35,209 bases of DNA, from IMG/VR virus record IMGVR_UViG_3300046007_010838, positions 1 through 35,209 of that record; one strand, written 5' to 3'. The notes below the pieces were generated by a model, which ran no database searches, was not told where the DNA came from, and worked only from the letters and a program-made list of their open reading frames with translations. Shown here piece by piece: positions 22,648 to 30,471 of this stretch. Numbering within the stretch: position 1 is the first letter of the stretch; each line of letters begins with the position of its first letter. This DNA comes from a virus. The translations under genes and the position numbers were made by a program.

Positions 22648-23565
22648 ATGTCAAAAAGAAAAACAATTGAAGAGTGGCAGGATGAAAGTAATATAATCCA
22701 TAATAAAGAGTTTGATATACTTCAAATACCTAAAAGTGGATTTGATAAAATAGATGTTTTGCATAAGAAGTGTGGAAATGTTTTAAAAGTATCTCCTCGT
22801 AATCACCTAAAAAGGTATTGTACTTATTGCTCTGGTAAAAAGCAGAAAACAAAGGAGGAATGTCAAGTTGAAAGTGATATAATTCATAATCGCGAGTTTA
22901 TTATTTTAGATACACCCAAAAATGTAAAGGAAAATATTAGAATTTTGCATAAGAAGTGTGGTTCTATAATTAATATGACTATAAATAATCATTTAAACCA
23001 TAAAAATGGTTGTAAAAAATGTTCAAAAAATTCATTAAAATCTAATGAATACTGGATAAATAAGTGTAAACAGATATGGGATGATGAATTTAAAATACTT
23101 GATTATGTTGATAATGTTTGGAAAAAAGTTAGAATTGAACATAGTTTGTGTGGAAGTATTTTAATAAAAGATATGAATAATTTAATTCATAATAAAAGAG
23201 GTTGTAGTATCTGTACTAGAAAATCATATGGTGAATTTTATGTAAAAGAATTTTTAGATAAAAAAAATATAAAATATGTAAATCAAAAGTCTTTTGATGG
23301 TTTGATTAATCCAAAAACTGATAGAAAGTTGAGGGTTGATTTTTATTTACCTGATTATGACCTGGTATTGGAAATAGATGGAGTTCAACATTATAAACCA
23401 ATAGAGCATTGGGGTGGTGAGAAATCCTATCTAGAACAAGTTTACAGAGATAATATAAAAAATGACTTTTTTGGAAATAAATTAATAAGAATAAATAATA
23501 AAAAAATAAAAGATATAGAAAAAATATGGCAACAATTACAAAAACAAGAACAAAATCACAAGTAG
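22648..23565 (+). CDS. homing-endonuclease-like protein: three zinc-ribbon-like repeats plus Vsr/PD-(D/E)xK nuclease
   Basis: A 305-residue mobile-element nuclease. Three repeats of about 65 residues each contain H-x3-CG and C-x2-C (LHKKCGNVLKV...CTYC; LHKKCGSIINM...CKKC; EHSLCGSILIK...CSIC), probably metal-bound DNA readers. The C-terminal 115 residues form a nuclease: RVDFYLPDYDLVLEIDGVQH with Asp231 and Glu242, then a conserved EQVYRDNIKNDFF helix and LIRINN. Such free-standing genes spread by cutting DNA that lacks them. Its end overlaps the clpS start by 40 nt, which suggests insertion directly against clpS. Confidence 0.85.
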   Translation: MSKRKTIEEWQDESNIIHNKEFDILQIPKSGFDKIDVLHKKCGNVLKVSPRNHLKRYCTYCSGKKQKTKEECQVESDIIHNREFIILDTPKNVKENIRILHKKCGSIINMTINNHLNHKNGCKKCSKNSLKSNEYWINKCKQIWDDEFKILDYVDNVWKKVRIEHSLCGSILIKDMNNLIHNKRGCSICTRKSYGEFYVKEFLDKKNIKYVNQKSFDGLINPKTDRKLRVDFYLPDYDLVLEIDGVQHYKPIEHWGGEKSYLEQVYRDNIKNDFFGNKLIRINNKKIKDIEKIWQQLQKQEQNHK

Positions 23566-23810
23566 ATGCAATTTTATCAAAACCATACAGACTAATATTA
23601 CATAATGATGATCATTCAACTTTTGACCACGTTATTAGTTGTCTTATGAAAGTATGTAAGCATGAATACGAACAAGCAACACAATGTGCTCATATTGTTC
23701 ACAATAATGGTAAGTGTGATGTTAAGTATGGTGATTTAGAAACCATTTCAGAAATGAAGAATTTACTAAAATCGGCGGGACTCTCAGTCACTATGGAAGT
23801 GAATGAATAA
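23526..23810 (+). CDS. clpS: ClpS-like N-degron adaptor, Bacteroidota type
   Basis: A 94-residue adaptor. LILHNDDHSTFDHVI (24-37) holds the Asn27-Asp28-Asp29 pocket; CKHEYEQATQCAHIVHNNGK holds the pocket His59; KCDVKYGDLETISEMKNLL follows. The CKHEYEQATQC and VHNNGKC signatures match flavobacterial ClpS better than other phyla. ClpS delivers proteins with Leu, Phe, Tyr or Trp at the N-terminus to ClpA/ClpC-ClpP. With the ClpP gene at 10285, the phage brings two parts of one proteolytic route. The start lies inside the end of the homing-endonuclease gene; no later Met would leave the binding pocket intact. Confidence 0.9.
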   Translation: MATITKTRTKSQVDAILSKPYRLILHNDDHSTFDHVISCLMKVCKHEYEQATQCAHIVHNNGKCDVKYGDLETISEMKNLLKSAGLSVTMEVNE

Positions 23811-23811
23811 A

Positions 23812-23839
23812 AAAAAGACATCTTATAAGATGTCTTTTT
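23812..23839. terminator. bidirectional hairpin terminator
   Basis: AAAAAGACATCTTA with its complement and T-runs on both strands, after clpS and before the convergent gene ending at 23861. Confidence 0.8.
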
Positions 23840-23860
23840 ATTTTAGAATGATTAAATTTT

Positions 23861-24958
23861 TTATTTTAAACCATGTATTTTAGGAATTGAAAGTGAAGGT
23901 TCTAAATCAATTTCTAAATCAAATTTTAAATAATCTTCTCCTTTTCTAATAGTTATATAACATTTCTCATCGCCATGATATACACCACCATCTACTTCAA
24001 ATCCTGGAAATAAATCTTCAAGCACATCTTTGATGTCTCTAAGTATTTTTTCTGGGTAAATTTCACCCCACTTCACCCCATTTTCAAAATCTTCTTCACT
24101 TTCATAACCAAACATTTTATAATGACTACTATCTATACAATCATGTGGGAATAAATCATTTAATTGTTTTTTCTTTGCTTCTAAATCAGGTAACTCATAA
24201 TCTGCATCTATATTAAGTGCTTCATTTGTAAATGATTCAAACTTTTTTAAATATTTCATAGTTTTAAAGCTCTCTACTACTTGTCCTACTGATTTTTCGA
24301 TAACTTCTTTACTTGTTGTTGTAAAGTAGTATCCAAGTTTTTCAAAATCATTTCTATTTGCAACTGATGCTCCATTCTGTCCTGGGAATGCAGTAATGAC
24401 TGAAAGAACTGTTTTATCACCTATTCTACCAAGTTTGGTACCAATAAAACTAAGAAATGTAGTTTTTTCACCTTCACCTTCTTTTACTTTTATACTAAAT
24501 TCATTTCCTCTAGAATCTTTATATTTATATAAATTCATAGATTTAAACTCTTCACTATTTGGATCTGATTTATGTAAATTTTCTATACCTACTGGTATTT
24601 TAGAGTCTAATCCAAGCCATTTAAACTTTTCTGCTTCTTCCGGGTTTGTTACTTTTGTTTCATTTGGTCCAAATCCTTTCGTCATTTCAGTTGATTTATT
24701 GTTTGATACTAAGGAAACTATTGCTTTTTTCAAGTCAACTCCTTTTTCAAATTTAGATCCGGGTATTGTTTCGTCAACATGTGACTCAGTTATATGCGTA
24801 AGATCATCGAGAAGTAGAATAAAATCTCCTGCTTCAAAAACACTTTCTTTGGTGGCAGTTACCTTACCTTTAAGAAATTGATTTGCGTCAATCATTTGTT
24901 GTATTTCTGAATAGATATTATCTTCCAGTGCTTCATTAAATTTTTGTAAATGTTTCAT
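23861..24958 (-). CDS. double-headed packaged protein, possibly with a BECR-type ribonuclease domain, 365 aa
   Basis: The N-terminus MKHLQKFNEALED has the targeting pattern. At Met234 (codon 24259-24257) a second one begins, MKYLKKFESFTNEAL, so two packaged proteins seem fused, or the second half is also made from its own start. Residues 48-60 (LLLDDLTHITESH) and 184-192 (VLSVITAFP) resemble the His block and the 'TAFP' strand of phage BECR (barnase/EndoU/ColicinE5-D/RelE-like) nucleases; that is a pattern impression, not a firm match. If correct, a packaged ribonuclease would enter the host with the DNA. The C-terminal 130 residues are acidic and unrecognised. Confidence 0.6.
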   Translation of the reverse strand: MKHLQKFNEALEDNIYSEIQQMIDANQFLKGKVTATKESVFEAGDFILLLDDLTHITESHVDETIPGSKFEKGVDLKKAIVSLVSNNKSTEMTKGFGPNETKVTNPEEAEKFKWLGLDSKIPVGIENLHKSDPNSEEFKSMNLYKYKDSRGNEFSIKVKEGEGEKTTFLSFIGTKLGRIGDKTVLSVITAFPGQNGASVANRNDFEKLGYYFTTTSKEVIEKSVGQVVESFKTMKYLKKFESFTNEALNIDADYELPDLEAKKKQLNDLFPHDCIDSSHYKMFGYESEEDFENGVKWGEIYPEKILRDIKDVLEDLFPGFEVDGGVYHGDEKCYITIRKGEDYLKFDLEIDLEPSLSIPKIHGLK

Positions 24959-25006
24959 AGATTTATTTTTTTTTAATTATTCTATATATTTAGCAATAAA
25001 ATTCAT

Positions 25007-27259
25007 TTATTTACCATTACTATTAAACCAATTTATACCAGTACTATTAACATCATTAACAGTTTTATTTCTGTTTAAAACTTTTCTTCTAACACTTAAT
25101 AACTGAGAATAGTCAACTGTTTCGGTATATTCAAGATTATTTAAACATTCTTCAACATAATTTTTAAATATAGTATCTTTTTGTAATGTATCTTCAACCA
25201 TTTCTTTGAAATCATTCTTAGAAAATATTGAAGTTGTATTCACAATAGTCATTACACAGTCGTCATGTCCAACATCTGCTGCATATCTAGTGTTACCCGC
25301 GGTCGTAGTGTGTTTAACAAATGTTGTAATCTCTCTAACAGTTTCCTCGTTATTTATAGAGAATCCTTTAGAAATCATTAAATCTTGATAATCTTTAACC
25401 ATCATATTCTTATTTTCACCTACTTTTAATCCAACCTTTTCTTCAGTTGCATCTGCTCTATGTTTATATCTAAAGAAAATAGATGAACCATATTGATTAT
25501 TGCCATCAAAAACGTGTGGTAGTTCTGCCAATAAGGTATTACCATAGTTATTTAACTCTAAAACTATTTTAACATTGTCTGGATTAAAATATTCAAATGC
25601 TAATATGTAAAGTAATTCTGCTAATTGTTTAACTGAAATTAAATTACTTCTAAATAAACCAAATTGTTCCAATCTAATAAAGTCGGTAACTGATTTATAG
25701 GAAGCTTTCTGTGATTCTATTAAATCCATATCCTTTTTAGATATTTTAAATATGTTCATAATAGAATAATCTTGTCCTAAACCTTCAGATATATCAACTG
25801 ATATAATAACCTTCTCAGTTTTTCTATTAATAGGTAGAAATATTTCGTCATCATCAATCCATTTCAAATCTTTATAACTAAATCGTAACTTATTTTCAAA
25901 TTCAAAAATCTCTTCAAACTTATAATTCTTCTTATTATTTAAAAGACTATCAATTATTGCCTCATTTAATAATGACTTACTTGAGTTGATAAATCTTAGA
26001 CCATATTCTTGATTAAAAGCATCCTCACCACCAATATCCTTTACTGCTTCTTCTTTCCAAGTTGTCATCTCACCAATTGCTCTTAAAGGAACTTCAAATC
26101 CTTTTGAATCAATAAATGTTAGATTTTTAACATCCTCATCTGTACATCTCTCATTATTAAATACAGAGATGATATCTTTTTGAAAATCTGAGTTGAACCC
26201 CATATGAGTTTTTGTTATATTCTCAGGATATGTTTCTCTAATACTACTAAATATTTGTTCTTTTGTTACACCATGTTCATATAATCTATGATTATTTAAT
26301 CTTAAATAAGTTACAAATCTTCCTGGTACTTGATGCCAGTAAACTCTCATTGCCTTATAGTTATTTTTAAGTGGATCCCCATCAGGTCTTTCTGCATCTG
26401 TTAACAACTTATGGAATAAGTTCATACCATTTGGTGTTGATGTAATAATAATCTTTGAATTTTGTACTGCTGATACGGTTGGATAAGCAGCGGTATAGTA
26501 TGGTTCTATAATATTTGAAGGAATATGTGCAAACTCATCAAGATAAAGTACGTCAATGGTAAAACCGATTGCTGGTGTTTTAGATCTTGCAGATGTTTTT
26601 ATTCTACATCCATTTTCAAATGTTAGTGACTTTTGATTCCAAGTTTTAATACCTGGTTTTAAAAAGAATGGTAATAACGAGTAGATAGATTTAATTTTAT
26701 CTACAATCTCAACTGCTGTATCTCCTTTATTGGCAACAATCATTATATTTTTATCATTACTAAATAAAATTGTATGTAACATAAATATTGATGCAGAGAT
26801 TGTATTATGTGATAATATACCATTTGTGTAAAATCTATGATTTGGATGATCAACTGTTAAATCAAACATTGATAAAGTATATCCTTTTTTACTAATAGAA
26901 TTTATTTTTTGAATACCTGTTTCTGTAATAATATAATCACCTTTTTTTAAATCTTTTACAAAAACCTCATTGAAATACTTATCAAATACTATATGATTAT
27001 CAGCACATTCAAGATGATAGTTATCTAAATCAATTCTATAAACATCAAATGGTTGAGTTGAGTGTATCTCACTTACTGGTTGGTATCCAGTATCTGTCTT
27101 AACTTTTAGATTATTAGTCTTTATTGAATATAATATTTTTTTAGAAATATCATTCTGGTCTAAATCATTATTTCTAAGTTCATAATTTTCAATATTTTCA
27201 ATAAGTTTATATAAAAAATAAGTTATTTTATTTTTTATTTTTTCAAAAAATTTATACAT
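25007..27259 (-). CDS. terminase large subunit, C-terminal part, preceded by split-intein C-fragment
   Basis: A 750-residue product. Residues 1-152 are the C-terminal part of an intein: block B His in LECADNHIVF (His89), then block F VDHPNHRFYTNGILSHN with the final His151-Asn152. The terminase resumes at Thr153 and runs to 750: Walker B VLYLDEF (Asp241-Glu242), the coupling motif TSTPNG, and the RNase H-like nuclease with Asp489 (SVDISEGLGQDYS), Glu568 (LELNNYG) and Asp666/667 (GHDD). Terminase packages DNA: an ATP motor plus headful nuclease. The Walker A loop is on the other fragment (27450-27968), so function needs trans-splicing or association of the halves. Confidence 0.93.
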   Translation of the reverse strand: MYKFFEKIKNKITYFLYKLIENIENYELRNNDLDQNDISKKILYSIKTNNLKVKTDTGYQPVSEIHSTQPFDVYRIDLDNYHLECADNHIVFDKYFNEVFVKDLKKGDYIITETGIQKINSISKKGYTLSMFDLTVDHPNHRFYTNGILSHNTISASIFMLHTILFSNDKNIMIVANKGDTAVEIVDKIKSIYSLLPFFLKPGIKTWNQKSLTFENGCRIKTSARSKTPAIGFTIDVLYLDEFAHIPSNIIEPYYTAAYPTVSAVQNSKIIITSTPNGMNLFHKLLTDAERPDGDPLKNNYKAMRVYWHQVPGRFVTYLRLNNHRLYEHGVTKEQIFSSIRETYPENITKTHMGFNSDFQKDIISVFNNERCTDEDVKNLTFIDSKGFEVPLRAIGEMTTWKEEAVKDIGGEDAFNQEYGLRFINSSKSLLNEAIIDSLLNNKKNYKFEEIFEFENKLRFSYKDLKWIDDDEIFLPINRKTEKVIISVDISEGLGQDYSIMNIFKISKKDMDLIESQKASYKSVTDFIRLEQFGLFRSNLISVKQLAELLYILAFEYFNPDNVKIVLELNNYGNTLLAELPHVFDGNNQYGSSIFFRYKHRADATEEKVGLKVGENKNMMVKDYQDLMISKGFSINNEETVREITTFVKHTTTAGNTRYAADVGHDDCVMTIVNTTSIFSKNDFKEMVEDTLQKDTIFKNYVEECLNNLEYTETVDYSQLLSVRRKVLNRNKTVNDVNSTGINWFNSNGK

Positions 27260-27453
27260 TTTTCAATTATTTTATTTTTATTTTCCTCACCAACTCTACT
27301 ATACTCTGAGTCCCATACATACAACACTTCATATCCATTATCTATTGCAGTTTTTAATTTTTCTTTATCCTTCAGCCATATATCTTTTGAGGTTATATTT
27401 TTTCTGAATGGATGTGGTGTATCATTCTCGTTGAATTTTAAAAGAGTAATTAG
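27235..27453 (-). pseudogene. remnant of a Vsr-like homing endonuclease in the gap of the split intein
   Basis: An open frame of 72 codons with no start codon, closed by stops on both sides. Its translation has the ending typical of Vsr-like intein- or intron-linked endonucleases: NDTPHPFRKN, SKDIWLKDKEKLKTAIDNGY, EVLYVWDSEYS and KIIEKCINFLKK. The N-terminal catalytic part is gone. It overlaps the start of the terminase C-part by 25 nt. It matches the known 'fractured gene' arrangement, where a free endonuclease gene sits between two halves of a split intein, here in decay. Confidence 0.75.
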
Positions 27454-27968
27454 TTAATTATGTCTATAATTTTATATAAAGAATATTTAATATAATCAAA
27501 TAAATTTTTATTTATTTTATACATGAATAATAATTTATACATAGGTATTTCTATTTTAGTAATATTGCCCTTATCATCTATAATTTCACATAAAACTCTG
27601 GTAATCAACTGATTACACTTACCCACCTGACGGCTGGCCATTAAAATATTAAATCTACTATTTACAAAGTTATCTAATATTTCTTTTTGGTACTCTCTTA
27701 ATTTAATTTGGCCTACCGACCCATCTTCTGTTTTTACTTTACAATATTGTTCTGTAAAGTAATGTACATCTAGAGCACATTTTATGTATTCTTCCTGCTC
27801 TTCAGGAGACATTCTAAAAGATACACCTGCTCTTCTTAATCCTACTTCGGATTTTAGCCAAGGATTTTGGTATCTTTTTATAACGATACCATCATTTATT
27901 TTATCTGTTGATTCATCTACCAGCTTCGTGGTAAAGATCATTTGTTTCTCTATTATTTCTTTTGCCAT
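27450..27968 (-). CDS. terminase large subunit, N-terminal part, followed by split-intein N-fragment
   Basis: A 172-residue product. Residues 1-117 are the N-terminus of the terminase ending exactly at Walker A, MASRQVGK. Cys118 then begins the intein N-fragment (CNQLITRVLCEIIDD, 55 residues). In an uninterrupted terminase the next residue would be Thr (SRQVGKT), and Thr is the first residue after the intein C-fragment in the other gene. Joining the two exteins gives a 715-residue enzyme. The intein N-fragment ends in a helical stretch (YIKYSLYKIIDIIN) similar to the start of the C-fragment (KITYFLYKLIENIENYE). The adaptor region before Walker A contains LREYQKEIL, typical of T4 gp17. Confidence 0.93.
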   Translation of the reverse strand: MAKEIIEKQMIFTTKLVDESTDKINDGIVIKRYQNPWLKSEVGLRRAGVSFRMSPEEQEEYIKCALDVHYFTEQYCKVKTEDGSVGQIKLREYQKEILDNFVNSRFNILMASRQVGKCNQLITRVLCEIIDDKGNITKIEIPMYKLLFMYKINKNLFDYIKYSLYKIIDIIN

Positions 27969-28016
27969 AATTGGACTTTAACTTTTTATATATATATTGT
28001 AAAAAACCGTTTACTT

Positions 28017-28640
28017 ATGTCAAAAAGTGAAGAACAAAGAATTAGACTACAAGATGAATTCGATCAAATCCAGTCAGAAAACTCGGAATTCGACATTTCT
28101 CTACACTTAGCAAAGCCAGAAGATTTACCTGATTTAGGTGAAATCGAGATATATGATTATGATGCTGATTTAACTGTAGCTACACAACAATCAATGGATG
28201 TATTAGAATCATTGGTTGATTTATATCTAAGTGATATACCAAAATTAAAAGAACATTCTTATATTAAGAATAAGATGAGAGAAGATGCTATGGTTTATGC
28301 AGAAGCTATTTTCCTATCAAAAATGACTAGAAAAAACTTCTTATCTCAATTGAGACAAGTTGATAATGGTGATAACGCAGCAAGAATGCATGAAGTTGTC
28401 AATCAAACAATTGGTCAGATTAGAGAGAATGGTAAGTTTTTATCAAATCAAAGAACTGAATTAGAGAAGTTCTATAAAACATTAAGAAAAGACTTAGGTT
28501 ATAATGAAATAGAAAATCCTGAAGTTAAACAAGCTGAGGCAGAAAGTCAAGCAGATTCATCTTCAGAGGGATTGGTTACTAATAATCGAGATCTAAATGA
28601 TTTGATTAAAAATGCGATGACTAAAAGAGATGAGAAATAA
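28017..28640 (+). CDS. helical acidic protein next to the terminase, small-subunit candidate, 207 aa
   Basis: I start at 28017 (MSKSEEQRIRLQDEF) because the longer in-frame start at 27942 adds an unlikely hydrophobic leader that overlaps the divergent terminase gene. The protein is acidic and almost entirely helical (VLESLVDLYLSDIPKLKEHS, ARMHEVVNQTIGQIRENGKF, LEKFYKTLRKDLGY) with a disordered acidic tail. Its position, divergent from the terminase large subunit, and its size and helical make-up would fit a terminase small subunit (T4 gp16-like), but no signature confirms it. Confidence 0.6.
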   Translation: MSKSEEQRIRLQDEFDQIQSENSEFDISLHLAKPEDLPDLGEIEIYDYDADLTVATQQSMDVLESLVDLYLSDIPKLKEHSYIKNKMREDAMVYAEAIFLSKMTRKNFLSQLRQVDNGDNAARMHEVVNQTIGQIRENGKFLSNQRTELEKFYKTLRKDLGYNEIENPEVKQAEAESQADSSSEGLVTNNRDLNDLIKNAMTKRDEK

Positions 28641-28670
28641 AAAAAGACTAACATTATGTTAGTCTTTTTT
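28640..28670. terminator. bidirectional hairpin terminator
   Basis: AAAAAAGACTAACAT with its complement and T-runs on both strands between convergent genes. Confidence 0.85.
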
Positions 28671-29510
28671 GTATATAAAATTTTCAAAGGTTCTTACAAT
28701 CTTATAAAGATTTAATTCTACTTTTGTTGTAATAAATGGATTTACTTTATTAAATGTAACTTGATTTATAATCAATTCACATTCTTCCATTTTAAGTACC
28801 TCTTTTACTTTCTTTTTTACTTCATCATCACTATTCTTTACTAGAAATTGAAGTACATCATTGATTCCTTTTGCTAATTTAATTGTATTGGTGTCATCAT
28901 CATATAAAGAAACTTTATTATATTTAGTTATTTCTTCTTCTGTAAACTTCGTATCAGCTGTTTTTAATCCAATTATATGTTGGAGTACCAATCTTACTTT
29001 TTTGTGTACTATATCGTCTCTATCTCTGTTATAGAATGTTTCTGATATGAAATAGAAGTTCTTTATTTTTAAACCAAAGTCTAATAGTTTTTCTTCTAAC
29101 TTTTCAATTAGTGATTCATAGTTTCTTTTAGAGTTTTTAGAACAAATAACATAAATATCATCTTGACTATTTTTAAGATGTCTTATATTTTCTAAATGTA
29201 ATGTAAAGTCACCATTATCGATAATATCTTTGCTCATAAACTCTTGCATTGAGAAAGCTAATTGTGATACATCAACATTTGCATTTTTCGCTTTTATTTT
29301 AATTCTATTTAGAAGTTCTTCACTAAACCAATATGATTCACCACTCATATCAAATTTGATATTATCTTTTCTATAAACACCTTTTCTTAAAAGATTAAAT
29401 TCTGATTTAGATATTCTTAATAAGGGTTTATTGGGATTTAGTTTATTAACTATCCAAACTTTACTATTCATAGTAATTAAACTATTTAGGTCGAAGAATT
29501 GTGCGTTCAT
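28659..29510 (-). CDS. conserved-looking unknown protein with HAD-like C-lobe pattern, 283 aa
   Basis: Not assigned with confidence. The first 90 residues (MNAQFFDLNSLITMNSKVW, YWFSEELLNRIKIKAK) have no known motif. From about 117 on an alpha/beta core shows DIYVICSKNSKRNYESLIEK, a strand-helix unit where HAD enzymes place motif II Ser/Thr, then KNFYFISETFYNRDRDD, VHKKVRLVLQH (a possible motif III Lys), and SLYDDDTNTIKLA (a possible acidic motif IV). There is no DxD motif I, so if it is HAD-derived it probably lacks phosphatase activity. It starts after a TATATA box, like the packaged-protein genes. Confidence 0.6.
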   Translation of the reverse strand: MNAQFFDLNSLITMNSKVWIVNKLNPNKPLLRISKSEFNLLRKGVYRKDNIKFDMSGESYWFSEELLNRIKIKAKNANVDVSQLAFSMQEFMSKDIIDNGDFTLHLENIRHLKNSQDDIYVICSKNSKRNYESLIEKLEEKLLDFGLKIKNFYFISETFYNRDRDDIVHKKVRLVLQHIIGLKTADTKFTEEEITKYNKVSLYDDDTNTIKLAKGINDVLQFLVKNSDDEVKKKVKEVLKMEECELIINQVTFNKVNPFITTKVELNLYKIVRTFENFIYKKD

Positions 29511-29515
29511 ATTAC

Positions 29516-29521
29516 TATATA
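29516..29521 (-). promoter_or_regulatory. TATATA start-proximal box
   Basis: TATATATA, GTAAT spacer, then the ATG at 29510. Confidence 0.45.
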
Positions 29522-29528
29522 TAAATAA

Positions 29529-29556
29529 AAAAACCTATCTTTTGTGATAGGTTTTT
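29529..29556. terminator. hairpin terminator
   Basis: AAAAACCTATC-TTTTGT-GATAGGTTTTT. It ends the minus-strand 29563-30018 transcript and separates it from the 28659 gene, which then needs its own promoter. Confidence 0.75.
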
Positions 29557-29562
29557 AGTTTT

Positions 29563-30018
29563 TTATCTTAATAATTTTCTACTTAGTGCAAAATCATATA
29601 ACACTGGTAAGTTTAAGTACTCTATAAAGTGTTTCCTCATTTCATCTAATGTTTTAGATCTGTTAATAATACTCATTACTAAAAATCCAAACTCTTCTTG
29701 GAATTCTAAATAACAATCACACCAAGGTCTATTATAATTTTCTAATGTTTTCCATTCTCTTTCACCGCCTGTTAGCCAGTATAAACTTTTTTCTGGTGAT
29801 ACATTATCTGTATCTATATCTCTAATTTCTAACTGCCAAATTGGATCATTTACATCACAACTTCTTAATAATAATGAAACTGCTTCTCCTAAATCTGTCG
29901 TTAACTCTTTTCCTATTTCAAAGAACCATTCATTTCCTTCTCTGCTTATTATAATTGTGTTATTGTCATAAATAATTTTAGTTCCAATTTCTTTCAGTAA
30001 AGTTTTTTTTCTTTTCAT
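29563..30018 (-). CDS. hypothetical protein, 151 aa
   Basis: Not recognised. A 151-residue protein with a basic start (MKRKKTLLKEIG), a beta-rich middle (TKIIYDNNTIIISREGNEWF, IWQLEIRDIDTD), and Trp-rich loops (PWCDCYLEFQEEFGF). It lies 19 nt after the 30038-30328 gene on the same strand and ends at a hairpin, so the two form one unit. No signal or membrane segment. Confidence 0.75.
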   Translation of the reverse strand: MKRKKTLLKEIGTKIIYDNNTIIISREGNEWFFEIGKELTTDLGEAVSLLLRSCDVNDPIWQLEIRDIDTDNVSPEKSLYWLTGGEREWKTLENYNRPWCDCYLEFQEEFGFLVMSIINRSKTLDEMRKHFIEYLNLPVLYDFALSRKLLR

Positions 30019-30037
30019 AGTAATTAATTATTTTTAT

Positions 30038-30328
30038 CTAGATAGGTTTGTTTAACCCACTCTTCCAAGTTCCTTTGAAGACTCCTTTCTCCCAAATACC
30101 ATTTTCCCAAGTACCATAGAATCCACCATTTTTAAATATACCATATTTCCAATTTCCAAATTTATAAATGCCTTCATGCCAAATTAAAGTTTCTTTTTTA
30201 ATTTCTATAACAGCGTCCTCAACTTCGGAATCAATTAACCAATTGAATCCAAAATCTTTTAACTTCTTTAAAATTTCTGATTTTGTTGTGATAGACTTAT
30301 CGTTATACTTTAATTCTTTAATTCCCAT
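30038..30328 (-). CDS. small protein with aromatic-Gly repeats (MORN/WG-like), 96 aa
   Basis: The first 50 residues form a small domain (LKKLKDFGFNWLIDSEVEDA). The rest is a run of five-residue-spaced repeats, GIYKFGNWKYGIFKNGGF then YGTWENGIWEKGVFKGTWKSG: about seven units of an (aromatic)-x-x-G type, expected to form a small beta sheet or solenoid like MORN-type repeats. Such short repeat proteins are common in large phages and probably mediate contacts. First gene of a two-gene unit. Confidence 0.75.
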   Translation of the reverse strand: MGIKELKYNDKSITTKSEILKKLKDFGFNWLIDSEVEDAVIEIKKETLIWHEGIYKFGNWKYGIFKNGGFYGTWENGIWEKGVFKGTWKSGLNKPI

Positions 30329-30442
30329 TTTTAATAATCTTTTTACGAGTATATATATTTTTTAACGTCTGACATTATTTTCCTCTTTCTTTAATTTTTC
30401 CTTAAAAATGAAGATTATCTCTGAAAATAAAATAAAATAAAT

Positions 30443-30471
30443 AAAAAAACCGAGATAATTCTCGGTTTTTT
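30443..30471. terminator. hairpin terminator
   Basis: AAAAAACCGAGA-ATAA-type loop-TCTCGGTTTTTT at the end of the 30470-30967 gene. The 140 nt between it and 30328 hold no gene that I can see. Confidence 0.8.

Noticed and set aside
24396-24881. 161-codon plus-strand frame inside the double-headed protein gene
   Set aside because: It is the opposite-strand shadow of a gene with clear N-terminal motifs; Ser/Phe/Leu-rich composition typical of antisense frames.
27942-28016. Longer N-terminus for the gene next to the terminase
   Set aside because: It adds a hydrophobic, Tyr/Phe-rich stretch and overlaps the divergent terminase start; the ATG at 28017 is a better fit.
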